A stretch of 64,000 nucleotides of DNA from positions 3,771,001-3,835,000 of the forward strand of contig NZ_CP086106.1 of the NCBI RefSeq assembly GCF_016765655.2. Reading direction: 5' to 3'. The notes under the pieces are model-generated. The model saw only the letters and a program-made list of their open reading frames with translations. It was not told the DNA's origin and searched no databases. Both the position numbers and the translations under genes were made by a program. Source of the DNA: Skermanella mucosa (GTDB lineage: Bacteria; Pseudomonadota; Alphaproteobacteria; Azospirillales; Azospirillaceae). Positions 16,473 through 26,019 of this stretch are shown here, one piece after another. Position 1 is the stretch's first letter, and each line of letters starts with the position of its first letter.

Positions 16473-18230
16473 ATGTTCCGCTTCATCAAGGGCCTTTTCG
16501 CGCTGATCGGCCTGATCACCGTGCTGCTGGCCGTCGGCGGGGGCTATCTCGCCTATCGTGCCCTGGAGCGGGAAGATCCCGTTCCCGAGAGCATCGTACT
16601 CGACCTTGACCTGGACCAGCCGCTGGCGGAGTACGTGCCCGACGACCCGCTTGCGGGTGCGCTGTTCGCGCGTACGGAAAGCCTGCGCGACATGGTTGAC
16701 GTGCTCGACCGCGCGCGGAGCGACCCCAGGGTAAAGGGAGTCGTGGCGCGGCTCGGCGGAGACCGGATCGGTACGGGCAAAGTCCAGGAACTGCGGGCCG
16801 CGATCCAGCGGTTCCGCGACAGCGGCCGCTTCGCGTTCGCGTTCGCCGAAACGTTCGGGGAATTGGGGCCGGGGGACCGTGCGTACTATCTGGCCAGCGC
16901 GTTCGACCGGATCTGGCTTCAGCCCGTCGGGATGGTCGGATTGACCGGCATCGGCGCCACGGTCCCGTTCGCCCGCGAAGCGCTGGACGAGCTGCGGGTC
17001 GAGCCCGAGTTGCGGCATCGGGAAGAATACAAGAGCTTCATGAACACCTTCACCGAGCAGGGCTTCACCGAACCTCACCGGGAGATGATGGAGGCCTTGG
17101 TCGGCGACCTGCATGAGCAGCTCGTCTCCGGCATCGCCAAGGGTCGGGGCGTGGATCCAGCCAGCCTGCGCCAGCTGATCGACCGGGGGCCGTTCCTGGA
17201 CCGGGAAGCCCTGGAAGCGAAGTTGGTGGACCAGCTGGGATATTTCGACCAGGTCAGGGACGCCGCGCTGGAACGCGCCGGGACCGGGGCCGAGCTGGTC
17301 GAGGGTGGCGATTATCTGGACGTCGCCGGACGCCCCCATGAGGCGGGACCGACGATCGCGCTGATCTACGGTACCGGTTCCATCCAGCGGGGGGAGAGCG
17401 GGGTCGATCCGCTGATGGGCGGCGCGTCGATGGGATCGGACGACGTGGCGGGGGCTTTCGAGGAAGCGGCCGATGATCCCAGGGTGCGCGCGATCCTGTT
17501 CCGGATCGACAGCGGCGGCGGTTCCGCCGTCGCGTCCGAGACGATCCGCCGGGCGCTGGTCAAGGCGCGGGAAGCGGGCAAGCCCGTGATCGTGTCGATG
17601 GGCGAAGCCGCCGCGTCGGGCGGCTATTGGATCGCGATGAACGCCGACAGGATCGTCGCCCAGCCCGGCACGCTGACCGGGTCGATCGGCGTCGTCGCCG
17701 GCAAGCTGGTGACGGCTGGCCTTTGGGACAGGCTGGGCATCGACTGGGAGCAAGTGACCCGCGGTCGCAACGCCACCATGTGGTCACCGCTGTCACCCTA
17801 CAGCGAAAGCGAGTCCCAGCGGCTCGATACGATCCTGGACGACATCTACGGCGCTTTCGTGCGGAACGTCGCCGAGGCGCGCGAGCTACCGGCCGCTGCC
17901 GTGCGGGACATCGCCAAGGGCCGCGTCTGGACGGGCTCCCAGGCCAAGGCGCTGGGCTTGGTGGACGATCTGGGGGACATGGACGCGGCGCTGGGATTCG
18001 CCCGGGAAGCGGTCGGCCTCGCCCGCGACGCCGAGGTGACGCTGCGGCTTTTCCCCGAGCCGGAATCGCCCTGGCGGCAGGCGCTCGACCTGGTCTCCGG
18101 ACGGTCGGAGGCGGCCGCGACGTCGGCGGTGCTGACGCGGCTTCAGCCGCTGCTTCAGGAACTCGCTCCGCTGGTCCGCGATCCGGCGGCGGAGACCCTG
18201 TCCATGCCGCCGACCGGCCTGCGCCGCTAA
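16473..18230 (+). CDS. sppA: Signal peptide peptidase SppA, 67 kDa type
   Basis: 585 residues with one N-terminal membrane anchor (FALIGLITVLLAVGGGYLAYRAL) and a periplasmic body made of two S49 protease repeats. The Ser/Lys dyad is visible: Lys187 in EEYKSFMNTFTEQGFTEPH and Ser382 in GEAAASGGYWIAM, spaced 195 residues, close to the 200 of E. coli SppA. It degrades released signal peptides at the membrane. Its stop overlaps by four bases the stop of the convergent membrane-protein gene. Confidence 0.93.
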   Translation: MFRFIKGLFALIGLITVLLAVGGGYLAYRALEREDPVPESIVLDLDLDQPLAEYVPDDPLAGALFARTESLRDMVDVLDRARSDPRVKGVVARLGGDRIGTGKVQELRAAIQRFRDSGRFAFAFAETFGELGPGDRAYYLASAFDRIWLQPVGMVGLTGIGATVPFAREALDELRVEPELRHREEYKSFMNTFTEQGFTEPHREMMEALVGDLHEQLVSGIAKGRGVDPASLRQLIDRGPFLDREALEAKLVDQLGYFDQVRDAALERAGTGAELVEGGDYLDVAGRPHEAGPTIALIYGTGSIQRGESGVDPLMGGASMGSDDVAGAFEEAADDPRVRAILFRIDSGGGSAVASETIRRALVKAREAGKPVIVSMGEAAASGGYWIAMNADRIVAQPGTLTGSIGVVAGKLVTAGLWDRLGIDWEQVTRGRNATMWSPLSPYSESESQRLDTILDDIYGAFVRNVAEARELPAAAVRDIAKGRVWTGSQAKALGLVDDLGDMDAALGFAREAVGLARDAEVTLRLFPEPESPWRQALDLVSGRSEAAATSAVLTRLQPLLQELAPLVRDPAAETLSMPPTGLRR

Positions 18231-19900
18231 CCCGACCCCAGGGGCGCGAGCCGGCACAGGAATGTCGGCTCGGGTGGGCGGACGCTCGACTCCACCTTGG
18301 CGCAGCTGTCGTCTTGGATGGCGAAGCCGAAGGACCGGAACGCCGCCTCCACTCCCTGCCCGCGCCGGTCACGGCGGAACATGCCGAAAACCGCCCCTTC
18401 GTGCCCAGAGACGATCGCCGCGGCCTGCCGGGTGAAGGGGTTCCCCACCCGGTAGACATAGTCGAAGCCGTCCAGCCGGATGAAGCGGTTGGACGGATGG
18501 AATGCCGGGATGAAATGCGCATCGGCGCTGCGCCCCGCCATCAGGATCACGGCATCCCGCAGGCCGCGGTACTGCGCGGGAACGGATGCTCCGACGAACG
18601 GATCATCGTTCCAGTCCTTGCGGGCGAAGTCCGCCTTGCTGGTGGTCAGCACCAGGGCAAGGCTGCATGCCACGGCGGCATACGTGCCGGCCCGGGCACC
18701 GAACAGCGCCACCAGCATCACGCAAAGCAGCAAGGGCACCAGCATCTCCAGCGGCACCGCGTAGCGGTAGATCGAGAACAGGACGAGCCAGCCGGCATAG
18801 CCGACCAGCGCCGTCCACAGCAGCATCCGGACGTTGTTGCCGGTGAAGATGCCGCCGTTCAGCCGCCAGCGGACCATTCGGGTGGTCAGGGTGGCGACGA
18901 GCAGGGCGATCGCCGCGGTGAAGGCGGCCAGCAGCCGGAAGTCGCGCCAGGGCGCCTCGGAGATCCTGTCGCCGTCGAAGCTGAAGATGACGGGATAGAC
19001 AAGATATTCCAGCACATCCGCCGGGAGATACCGCAGGTCCCGGCCGTCCCCCGCGTCGGCGAAGGGCGATCCGAACAGGCGATTGAAGAACGGGAAGAAG
19101 GGATTGCCGAACTCGGCCTGCATCCGCGCCATCCAGAAGCCGGCCGACAGCAACAGGCCAACGCCCGCCCCGGCCCCGGCCGCGATGCAGGCCGTCATCC
19201 GGTCACGAACCCGGCCGGCGGTCGCCAGGGGAGCCGCGACGATCGCAAGCACGAAGGGCGCCAAAGTCAGCTTCAAACCCAAGCCGAGCCCGACCACCAG
19301 CCCGGCACAGGCCGGACGCAGCAGCTTAGGCATTTGCGGGACGCCTGCGGCGGGCTTGGCCAGCAGGATCAGGAGCGCCCCCAGGAAAAACAGGCTGGCG
19401 ATCAGGTCATGGTGCCAGGATCCGAGCGTGCCCATGGCCGCCGCCGTTCCGAAGCCGGCGACCGCCAGGAAGCCCGGAAGCAGGTTGGGCATCCCGACGA
19501 ATCCCCTCACCCGAGCCCCAAGCACGAGGCGGGCGCAGTGGAACACCAGGATCACGTTGACGCCGTGGATGGCGCCGAGGATGAAGCCGACGGCGCGCGC
19601 CGGCAGGTTTTCCACGCCGGCATAGAAAGCGATGTCCAGGACGGGGTTGAGGAAGGTATGGAAGACCGCGGGCAGGACATCGTAGCCCAGGCGGTCGTTC
19701 AGGAAGGCATAGCCGTTGTAATAATGGTAGTGGAGCAGGTCCCAGGCCATGCTCTTGCCCATGTACAGGGACAGGAGCCCGGAGCCCACGGGCGTCAGCC
19801 AGACGAACACCGGAATGGCGGCATTGATGAAGTACCGGAGGAGTGACAGGCCATCGCTCTTGCCGCGGTTCGTTCCGCATGTAGTCGTTTGTGCCGTCAT
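18227..19900 (-). CDS. Polytopic membrane protein, possible GT-C-type glycosyltransferase
   Basis: 557 residues with about ten hydrophobic segments. The first loop after membrane helix 1 carries acidic and aromatic residues (MAWDLLHYHYYNGYAFLNDRLGYDVLPA), the layout of GT-C enzymes where an Asp in the first periplasmic loop is catalytic. This is an inference; I do not recognise a specific family, although DUF2029/GT87-like proteins look similar. It closes the surface-sugar region on the minus strand, separated from it by tlyA. If it is a GT-C enzyme it would use a polyprenyl-phosphate sugar. Confidence 0.6.
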   Translation of the reverse strand: MTAQTTTCGTNRGKSDGLSLLRYFINAAIPVFVWLTPVGSGLLSLYMGKSMAWDLLHYHYYNGYAFLNDRLGYDVLPAVFHTFLNPVLDIAFYAGVENLPARAVGFILGAIHGVNVILVFHCARLVLGARVRGFVGMPNLLPGFLAVAGFGTAAAMGTLGSWHHDLIASLFFLGALLILLAKPAAGVPQMPKLLRPACAGLVVGLGLGLKLTLAPFVLAIVAAPLATAGRVRDRMTACIAAGAGAGVGLLLSAGFWMARMQAEFGNPFFPFFNRLFGSPFADAGDGRDLRYLPADVLEYLVYPVIFSFDGDRISEAPWRDFRLLAAFTAAIALLVATLTTRMVRWRLNGGIFTGNNVRMLLWTALVGYAGWLVLFSIYRYAVPLEMLVPLLLCVMLVALFGARAGTYAAVACSLALVLTTSKADFARKDWNDDPFVGASVPAQYRGLRDAVILMAGRSADAHFIPAFHPSNRFIRLDGFDYVYRVGNPFTRQAAAIVSGHEGAVFGMFRRDRRGQGVEAAFRSFGFAIQDDSCAKVESSVRPPEPTFLCRLAPLGSG

Positions 19901-20012
19901 GGAGGTTTCCGGCTTTCTTGCGCTTGGTTCGGTAGCGCGTCATTTACCGGCAAGGAATCAGCGGCCGGCCGTGTTCAATTTGTGACGCGCCCCTCTCAAG
20001 CGGGCTTACCCG

Positions 20013-20753
20013 TCAGCCTTCCCGGGCACCCCCGATGAGGAATTCCCGGTTGCCTTCCGGTCCCAGTATCGGGCTTTCGGCGATGCCCAGGACGCGCCAT
20101 CCGGGTAGGCCGGACAGCCAGGCGGAGATGGTATCGCAAACCTCCCGGTGGAGTTCGGGATCGCGAACCACTCCCCCCTTGCCCACCCGGCCCTTGCCCA
20201 CTTCGAACTGGGGCTTGATCAGCGCCACCAGCTTGGCACCGGGCCGCGTCAGTCTCAATGGCGCAGGCAGTACGGTCATCAGGCTGATGAAACTGGCGTC
20301 ACAGACCACCAGGTCGATCGATTCGGGAATTTCCGCTGCAGAGAGGTTACGTGCGTTGGTCCGCTCCAGTACCGCCACGCGCGGGTCCTGCCGCAGCTTC
20401 CAGGCAAGCTGCCCATGCCCGACATCGACCGCGTAGACCTTGGCAGCTCCGCGGGAGAGCAGGACGTCGGTGAAGCCGCCGGTCGAGGCGCCGACATCCA
20501 GGCAGACCAACCCTTCGGCATCGATGCCGAAATGGTCCAGCCCCTCGACCAGCTTCAGCCCGCCCCGCGACACCCAGGGATGGTCCTGCCCCTTGAGGGA
20601 AATCGGGGCGTCGGTGGCCAGCATGTGGCCGGCTTTGTCGATACGCAGCGTATCTGAATAGACGAGGCCCGCCATGATCAGGGCCTGCGCCTTGGAACGG
20701 CTTTCGACGAGGCCGCGTTCGACGAGCAGGCTGTCCACGCGCGAGCGCGTCAT
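20013..20753 (-). CDS. tlyA: TlyA-family rRNA 2'-O-methyltransferase
   Basis: 246 residues. An N-terminal S4 RNA-binding domain (MTRSRVDSLLVERGLVESRSKAQALIMAGLVY) is followed by an FtsJ-like SAM methyltransferase domain (VCLDVGASTGGFTDVLL, YAVDVGHGQL, VCDASFISL, KPQFEVGKG). TlyA methylates ribose of 16S and/or 23S rRNA and was earlier misnamed haemolysin. The frame is open 34 codons upstream, but MTRSRVD is the conserved start and GGGAAG precedes it. It sits between two glycan-type membrane genes and is probably unrelated to them. Confidence 0.92.
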   Translation of the reverse strand: MTRSRVDSLLVERGLVESRSKAQALIMAGLVYSDTLRIDKAGHMLATDAPISLKGQDHPWVSRGGLKLVEGLDHFGIDAEGLVCLDVGASTGGFTDVLLSRGAAKVYAVDVGHGQLAWKLRQDPRVAVLERTNARNLSAAEIPESIDLVVCDASFISLMTVLPAPLRLTRPGAKLVALIKPQFEVGKGRVGKGGVVRDPELHREVCDTISAWLSGLPGWRVLGIAESPILGPEGNREFLIGGAREG

Positions 20754-20855
20754 GCGGTTCTTCCCTTGTTGATGGGGTTCCATCTTAGGGGTCCCGAGGG
20801 ACCGGTCAATCACCGGATCGCCATGGCGGCCTTTCGCGCTGTCACGCCATGGCAT

Positions 20856-22883
20856 TCAATCAAGATAGCTGATGCTTTTCAACCCGATGCCGATGAGCCG
20901 TCCGTCGGACGACAGCCCGACCTGCTGCGGAGACCGTGGGTTGGCTATATCAAACCCGATCCTGATCGGCTCCCCCGCCGCGGCAACGCTGGCGGGGATG
21001 TCGATCTTCATCCTGATGTCCTGCGAACCGAGCTGCATCTCTCCGACGCGTTCCCCGGCAAGTCGAACCGTCACGGCGACCGCTTCGGACCCGGTGGGCT
21101 GAAAGCCACTGGCTTGGATCTCTATGGCGAATGGCTGCCTTGAGTCGAGCGGCGGGATAGCGATCTCCGCCGTAGACCCATTGCTCCAGGTTCCCCATGC
21201 CTCGGACGCGAACCAGCCGTCCAGCAGGAGCAGCGCGCCATCTCCCGCCGTCGTGAATTCGAACCGTCGCCCCGCCTCGACCGGAGCGTTGGACGTCGTC
21301 CGAACACAATGCTGGTCGACCACCACGGTGTTGCTGTTGGACAGATCCGCGACACGGCAGTTCGGCCGGTCATAGAGGGCGTTCCCGGGATTGGTGATGA
21401 CGCGCGAAGCATCCGCTGCTTCCCCGACCGGACGCCCGACCAGAAGCTTAAGCACGGTGTCGCCCCGGGGATGACGAAGATCCCCGATGCTGATGAGGTA
21501 GTTCAAGGCCGGCGGCACTCCGCCGTGGATGAACAGCGTTTTCTCGGATCCGGCGTCGCCGGAATGATAGGCGAGATAGTGAGCTGCAAATCGCTGGTAA
21601 GGAACCACTTTGGCGATTTCCGAGACCTGCGGGGGCATTATCGACATCAGCACGGCGACCGGCAGCAGAGCCGGCACGAGGCCTCGGGCGAACCGCTCTG
21701 TGACTGATGCTGCGACCGCTTTCCCGGTTAAGACCAGTTCCGATATGGCGAAGCTGACCGGCAACATCATGAGCACCGCGATCTCGAACAGAAGCATGCT
21801 GTGAACGCCGAACATATGCTTCTTGACGGCGTACAGCGATCCGGACCCGGTCACCGCGAGGGCGCCCGCCTGCATCAGCATAAGGCCGGCGGTCGCGGCC
21901 CCCATGCAACCGATCATGCCGAGGGTGAAACGGGTACGGGATGCCTTGAATGCCCCTTCGGCACGCCAGCCCGCCGCCACCAGCACCAGCGAGATGAACA
22001 TCAGAAGCAGCGCGATGCCGGCGAGGTACTGGAGTTGACTGGGATACAGGAAACTCAGGGCGCCGTCGTTGGCCGCGATCTTCCTCATCGCGGCAAAGCT
22101 CGGATGCTTGAGCACCACTACGGCCGCGATGGCGGTGCTCGCCAGGGCGGTCCAGGGCAACTTCCCCCGCGCGCGGATAGCCTGGATCATTTCTATCGCG
22201 GTCAGGAGACCGAAGAAAGCCACCAGCTTCAACGCCGGCAGAAGATGGACCCATGCCACGAAATAGACGAACAGCGGGACGAAGGCGTCGCCCCACCGCC
22301 CTGACCCGCGCCGGTGAAGGCTGAAAAGGGTCCAGGCGCCGACATAGAACCCGGCCTCGCCGACGACCTGAGCGAAGAAGAAATTGCCGATGATCTCGTC
22401 GCCATGCACCGACCCGAACCCGAAGCGGGAGACGAGGTGAACGAGGATGCCCCCTGCGATCAGCGCCGGTATCAGCCCGAGTTCCTTCAGGAAGAGACCG
22501 GCAACTCCCCATATGACCGTCAGCGCGACGATCGTCAGGATCGACATCCCGGCCAAGCCGCCATCGAGCAAACCGCCGATCACGGCCGCCAGCCAGTGCG
22601 ACAGGTTGGGATAGAAATTCATCTCGTCCAGGTTTGGCAGAAATTCCGGGCCGACCCGCCAGTCGCGCATGATCGTCGCCACCAGCGCATAATGATGAGC
22701 GACATCGACGGAAAGGCTGTACAAAGCCGGGGCGTATAGGATGGATAATCCGGCACAGGAGATGGCCAGGAAAAGGATCGTCCATCCCGGATAAGGCTCC
22801 GAAACTCGGCTTTCCTGACCATGCGCCGTGCCGTCAGTGCGTCCGGTCACCGCAGCATCGGACGTCGCGGAAAATAACTTCAT
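20856..22883 (-). CDS. Large polytopic membrane protein with C-terminal beta-rich domain
   Basis: 675 residues. A cytoplasmic N-terminus of about 30 residues is followed by ten or more hydrophobic segments (residues about 35-430). A soluble C-terminal part (about 440-675) is rich in beta-type sequence (RRFEFTTAGDGALLLLDGWF) and may lie in the periplasm. The loop after helix 1 reads YSLSVDVAHHYALVATIMRDW, with an Asp in a GT-C-like position. I do not recognise a named family. It lies at the end of the CDP-deoxysugar cluster, so a role as a glycosyltransferase or polymer-handling protein is plausible but inferred. A broken relic of its N-terminus lies about 300 bases upstream. Confidence 0.6.
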   Translation of the reverse strand: MKLFSATSDAAVTGRTDGTAHGQESRVSEPYPGWTILFLAISCAGLSILYAPALYSLSVDVAHHYALVATIMRDWRVGPEFLPNLDEMNFYPNLSHWLAAVIGGLLDGGLAGMSILTIVALTVIWGVAGLFLKELGLIPALIAGGILVHLVSRFGFGSVHGDEIIGNFFFAQVVGEAGFYVGAWTLFSLHRRGSGRWGDAFVPLFVYFVAWVHLLPALKLVAFFGLLTAIEMIQAIRARGKLPWTALASTAIAAVVVLKHPSFAAMRKIAANDGALSFLYPSQLQYLAGIALLLMFISLVLVAAGWRAEGAFKASRTRFTLGMIGCMGAATAGLMLMQAGALAVTGSGSLYAVKKHMFGVHSMLLFEIAVLMMLPVSFAISELVLTGKAVAASVTERFARGLVPALLPVAVLMSIMPPQVSEIAKVVPYQRFAAHYLAYHSGDAGSEKTLFIHGGVPPALNYLISIGDLRHPRGDTVLKLLVGRPVGEAADASRVITNPGNALYDRPNCRVADLSNSNTVVVDQHCVRTTSNAPVEAGRRFEFTTAGDGALLLLDGWFASEAWGTWSNGSTAEIAIPPLDSRQPFAIEIQASGFQPTGSEAVAVTVRLAGERVGEMQLGSQDIRMKIDIPASVAAAGEPIRIGFDIANPRSPQQVGLSSDGRLIGIGLKSISYLD

Positions 22884-23532
22884 GTTCCAGTCCTGTATTC
22901 TCGTATCCTAATCCGATCGGCCCTATGTGCCTGACCGAGCTTGGATCGCCGTTTCTGAATGGTCGGGCCTTGTTGATCACTCGGCACCGGCCAGTTCAGG
23001 CCGGCCGACGGTCAGCGGATGGCGGTCGGTGGAAAGGCCAGGATTCCTGAGGCATATCATCAGGAAGGACGCCGCGATGGACAACCATGGCGACTGCATG
23101 GAGACCGGTAAGCCTCGATCGGAGAGTGGTGCGCACGACCGCCGGCACTGCGGTCAGACAGGTTCGAGTAACTGTCCTTTTCGCCCGGACAGGGCTAAGG
23201 CTCGGCACCGGGATGCCGGTCGCGCATGGTGGTCGCGACAAGGGCATAATGTTGCGGCGGATCGAGCGGCAACCCGAGGAAATCGGCGACGAGGCGCAGG
23301 CAGGCGCCGAGGTCGACCAGGAGTACCAGCGGCACCGCCCGACCGCGCAGGGGTGCCGAGACGGCGCCCGCGGACGGGTCGGACGTGGACCGTGACGTCG
23401 GCGCGGCATCACGGGCAACCGTCTGCGGGTGGGTGCGGTCATGCAGCGACTTTCTTCTCTGAACAAGCCAGGACCGCTTCGCCTGCCCGATGGGCCCAGC
23501 ACCCATCGGCCGTCACACAGGATCCGGCTCGA
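22884..23532 (-). other. Gene-poor stretch carrying a gene relic
   Basis: Apart from the relic at 23195-23340 I see no gene with a plausible protein on either strand. Open frames are Arg/Ala/Pro-rich and look like GC-driven artefacts. Confidence 0.5.
23195..23340 (-). pseudogene. Relic of the 675-residue membrane-protein gene
   Basis: On the minus strand the frame contains LPLDPPQHYALVATTMRD, against YSLSVDVAHHYALVATIMRD in the intact protein downstream: HYALVAT and MRD agree, with one substitution between them. The matching DNA (about 23223-23266 against 22663-22706) is also clearly similar. A stop follows five residues after MRD, and the upstream sequence does not resemble a membrane-protein N-terminus. 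This looks like a truncated, diverged duplicate. Confidence 0.5.
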
Positions 23533-24876
23533 TCACGCCGGGACGGCAGCCCCCAGCCAGCGCAGCATCAGCTCGGACGCCTTGTGGCCCTCGCGCACCG
23601 CGTAATTGGTCCCGCGATCTTCCGGATAGACCTGCGCCATGGTCGAGACGAACAGATTGGGCAGCGGGGACTCCATGGCCGGCATCAGGCTGGAATAATT
23701 GCGCTCCACTACCGGCTGCGCGTGCTCGGCGCGCCAGACGTGGGAGTCCTTGATCCAGGAGCGGTCGAACTTCGGAAACATCCGCTGGATGTGCGGCAGG
23801 GCATACTCCATCGCCTCCTCGGGCGACATGCCATAGAGCGGATCGTCGGTCTGCAGGTATCGCGAAAGATAGACGATGTGCCGTCCGGCGTAGGAGGCCG
23901 GCGGCTCGAAGTTGGTGTGCTCGATGATGCCGACGAAGGGGAAGGTCGGATCGTTGACGTTGAGCCAATAGGTGTCCGACAGGCTGCGATCCAGTTGCAG
24001 GACGATGCAAACGTTAGCGAGGTACCGGATACGCCGTAGCTTGGCAAGGTAATCGGCTGGAAGCTGACCTTCGAAAATGTCGGCGGTGATCGACAGCGGA
24101 GCGGTCGAGAGCACCGTGGTAGCGGGGATCGTCCCCGCCGAGGTGACGACGCCGGTAACCCGTCCCTGCTCGACCGTCAGTCCGGTGGCTTTGGTTCCCA
24201 GCAGGACGCGCCCGCCGGCCCTCCTTATGTAGTCACCCGCCGCATCCGCCAGGGCCGCGAAGCCACCCGTGTAGTAGGCAAGGATCTCCTGACCCTTGGA
24301 GCCACGGCTGCCGCCCCGCAGCACCAGCTTTTTCCAGAACCACACGGCGGAGATCTCGTCCGCGACCGAGCCGAACTTGCCGACCATCAGCGGTTCCCAG
24401 ACCACCCGGTAGACTTCCTCGCCGCACAGCTTGGTCAGCCACTGCTTGACGGTCAAACCTTCGAGTTCGCGCCAGTCCTTGACCGCGCGCACCTGGAAAA
24501 CCAAAAGGCCGAGCCTTATGCGGTTGATCGGGCTCAGCGGCGTGAACTTCAAGACGTCCAACGGGCTGCTGAGGCGGAAAAAGTTCTTCGCATAGTACAT
24601 GCCGGTCCTGGTCGGGCGCAGGACGATCCTGTCTTCCTTCCCCAATTCCTTGATCATGTCCATGATGTGCTGATCACTGGCAAACCAGTGATGATAAAAC
24701 TTCTCCAGGTTCTGCCCGGCCACCTCGAAACCGCCGGCAAGACCGCCGAGACTGGTGTCGGCTTCGATCACGGTGACCGGCCGACCTCGCTTCGCGAGGT
24801 CCATCGCGGCGGCCAGTCCCGTGAACCCGCCACCGATGATGACGGCGCCGGACTGGAGAGGGGTTTGATCGGGCAT
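23533..24876 (-). CDS. FAD-dependent oxidoreductase, protoporphyrinogen-oxidase/amine-oxidase-like
   Basis: 447 residues. The N-terminal dinucleotide motif GAVIIGGGFTGLAAAMDLAKRG, then VIEADTSLGGLAGGF, shows an FAD-binding Rossmann fold. EKFYHHWFASDQHIMDMIKELG, and a C-terminal FVSTMAQVYPEDRGTNYAVREG that should close the FAD site, match COG1232-type proteins often found in polysaccharide clusters. It is not a haem enzyme by context. A role in oxidising or isomerising a lipid-linked or nucleotide sugar is possible but unproven. The frame is open far upstream across the next gene; the ATG at MPDQTPLQSGAV is chosen because the dinucleotide fold begins there. Confidence 0.8.
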   Translation of the reverse strand: MPDQTPLQSGAVIIGGGFTGLAAAMDLAKRGRPVTVIEADTSLGGLAGGFEVAGQNLEKFYHHWFASDQHIMDMIKELGKEDRIVLRPTRTGMYYAKNFFRLSSPLDVLKFTPLSPINRIRLGLLVFQVRAVKDWRELEGLTVKQWLTKLCGEEVYRVVWEPLMVGKFGSVADEISAVWFWKKLVLRGGSRGSKGQEILAYYTGGFAALADAAGDYIRRAGGRVLLGTKATGLTVEQGRVTGVVTSAGTIPATTVLSTAPLSITADIFEGQLPADYLAKLRRIRYLANVCIVLQLDRSLSDTYWLNVNDPTFPFVGIIEHTNFEPPASYAGRHIVYLSRYLQTDDPLYGMSPEEAMEYALPHIQRMFPKFDRSWIKDSHVWRAEHAQPVVERNYSSLMPAMESPLPNLFVSTMAQVYPEDRGTNYAVREGHKASELMLRWLGAAVPA

Positions 24877-24944
24877 TTCTTTGACCTTGGTTCTGAGCGT
24901 CGGTTTCTGGCAGTCTTGAGCGGCAGCGCGGATCGGGCCGGCGG

Positions 24945-26015
24945 TCATCCCGACGGGCGGACCGCCCGCTGGCGCAACCGGGAAAATCCGCCGGCCGCCA
25001 GGAACGCGGTGCCGACGAGAGTCGTCGTAACCCACAGGATGAGGTGGACGGCCACGGCGAAAGCGCCCGCCACCGCGGCGCCGGTGCCGAACGCCTTGAG
25101 CGCCTCTATGGCGAAATAGTGGAACGTCCCGACATATCCCGGCGAACTGGGAATCATGGTCGACAAAGTGGCTGCCGTCATGGTGAACAGACCGACCGTT
25201 GGAGGGTGATCCAGGCCGACGGCCAGCAGCGTCGCGACGAAGACGCCGCCCTCGAACAGCCAGGACAGCACCGTGACCAGCATGAGCAGAAACACCCTGC
25301 CGCCGGATCGCAAGCGGATGAAACTGTCGAGGATGTTCCGTGCGATCCCCGCCAGGACTGTAACGATGCGGTTGCCGCGCAACGCGCCGCTGCCGGCGAC
25401 CAGATCGACAAGCCGCCGGGCATGAAGCGGAACCAGGAAAACCACCCCGAGCGCCACGACGACCGCGACGGCAAACCAGCCGGCCAGGGTGACCAGGGTT
25501 TGCGGCACGGCCGAGGACGGCACCAAGGTGAGCGTCAGGAAGAACAGGCACAGCAGCACGCACAGATCCAGGATCCGTTCAACCAGCAGCGTGCCCGCAA
25601 CGAAGCTGGGTTGCAGGCCGAGCCGGTCGCGGAACGCGAAGATCCGGACGACATCACCGGCACGCAGCGGCATCGTGTTGTTGACCGCGATGCTGATCAT
25701 GAAAGGTCCGGCACAGCCGAACAGCGACACGTCCGATGCCTGGGCCCGGAGCATGATATGCCAGCGGACGATTCTAAGCAGGTAGCCGGCTGCCAGCGAC
25801 AACACCGCGGCGATCAGCCAGGCAGGATCCAGCGACGCCAGGGTATCCAGCACCTGTGCGGGAGAAAGCTGCCGCGCGACAAGAAAAACGAAAACGGCGG
25901 TGATGGCAAACCCCACCAGCGTCCGCACCCAGCCGGCACGGCCGCCCCGCCCGGATCCGCTCTCCTGGGATCCGGCCCCGTCCCGCTCCGGCCAAGGGTT
26001 TGCGGGTTTGCTCAC
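24945..26015 (-). CDS. UPF0104 / lysylphosphatidylglycerol-synthase-type membrane protein
   Basis: 356 residues with eight or so hydrophobic helices. The family region includes LRIVRWHIMLRAQ, FMISIAVNNTMPLRAGDVVRIFAFRDRLG and STMIPSSPGYVGTFHYFA. This is the flippase-like transmembrane module of MprF, without the synthase domain; in archaeal AglD the same module is joined to a GT2 domain. Here it is encoded four bases after rfbF in the sugar operon, so it may move or present a polyprenyl-linked sugar. That role is inferred from context. Confidence 0.82.
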   Translation of the reverse strand: MSKPANPWPERDGAGSQESGSGRGGRAGWVRTLVGFAITAVFVFLVARQLSPAQVLDTLASLDPAWLIAAVLSLAAGYLLRIVRWHIMLRAQASDVSLFGCAGPFMISIAVNNTMPLRAGDVVRIFAFRDRLGLQPSFVAGTLLVERILDLCVLLCLFFLTLTLVPSSAVPQTLVTLAGWFAVAVVVALGVVFLVPLHARRLVDLVAGSGALRGNRIVTVLAGIARNILDSFIRLRSGGRVFLLMLVTVLSWLFEGGVFVATLLAVGLDHPPTVGLFTMTAATLSTMIPSSPGYVGTFHYFAIEALKAFGTGAAVAGAFAVAVHLILWVTTTLVGTAFLAAGGFSRLRQRAVRPSG

Positions 26016-26019
26016 GATG

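Noticed and set aside
23150-23185. GGTTCGAGTAACTG resembling a tRNA T-arm
   Set aside because: No matching acceptor stem, D-arm or anticodon arm could be drawn around it.
24877-25563. Extension of the FAD oxidoreductase frame into the UPF0104 gene
   Set aside because: The extra residues are Arg/Gly-rich and out of frame with a clear membrane protein; the dinucleotide fold begins at 24876.
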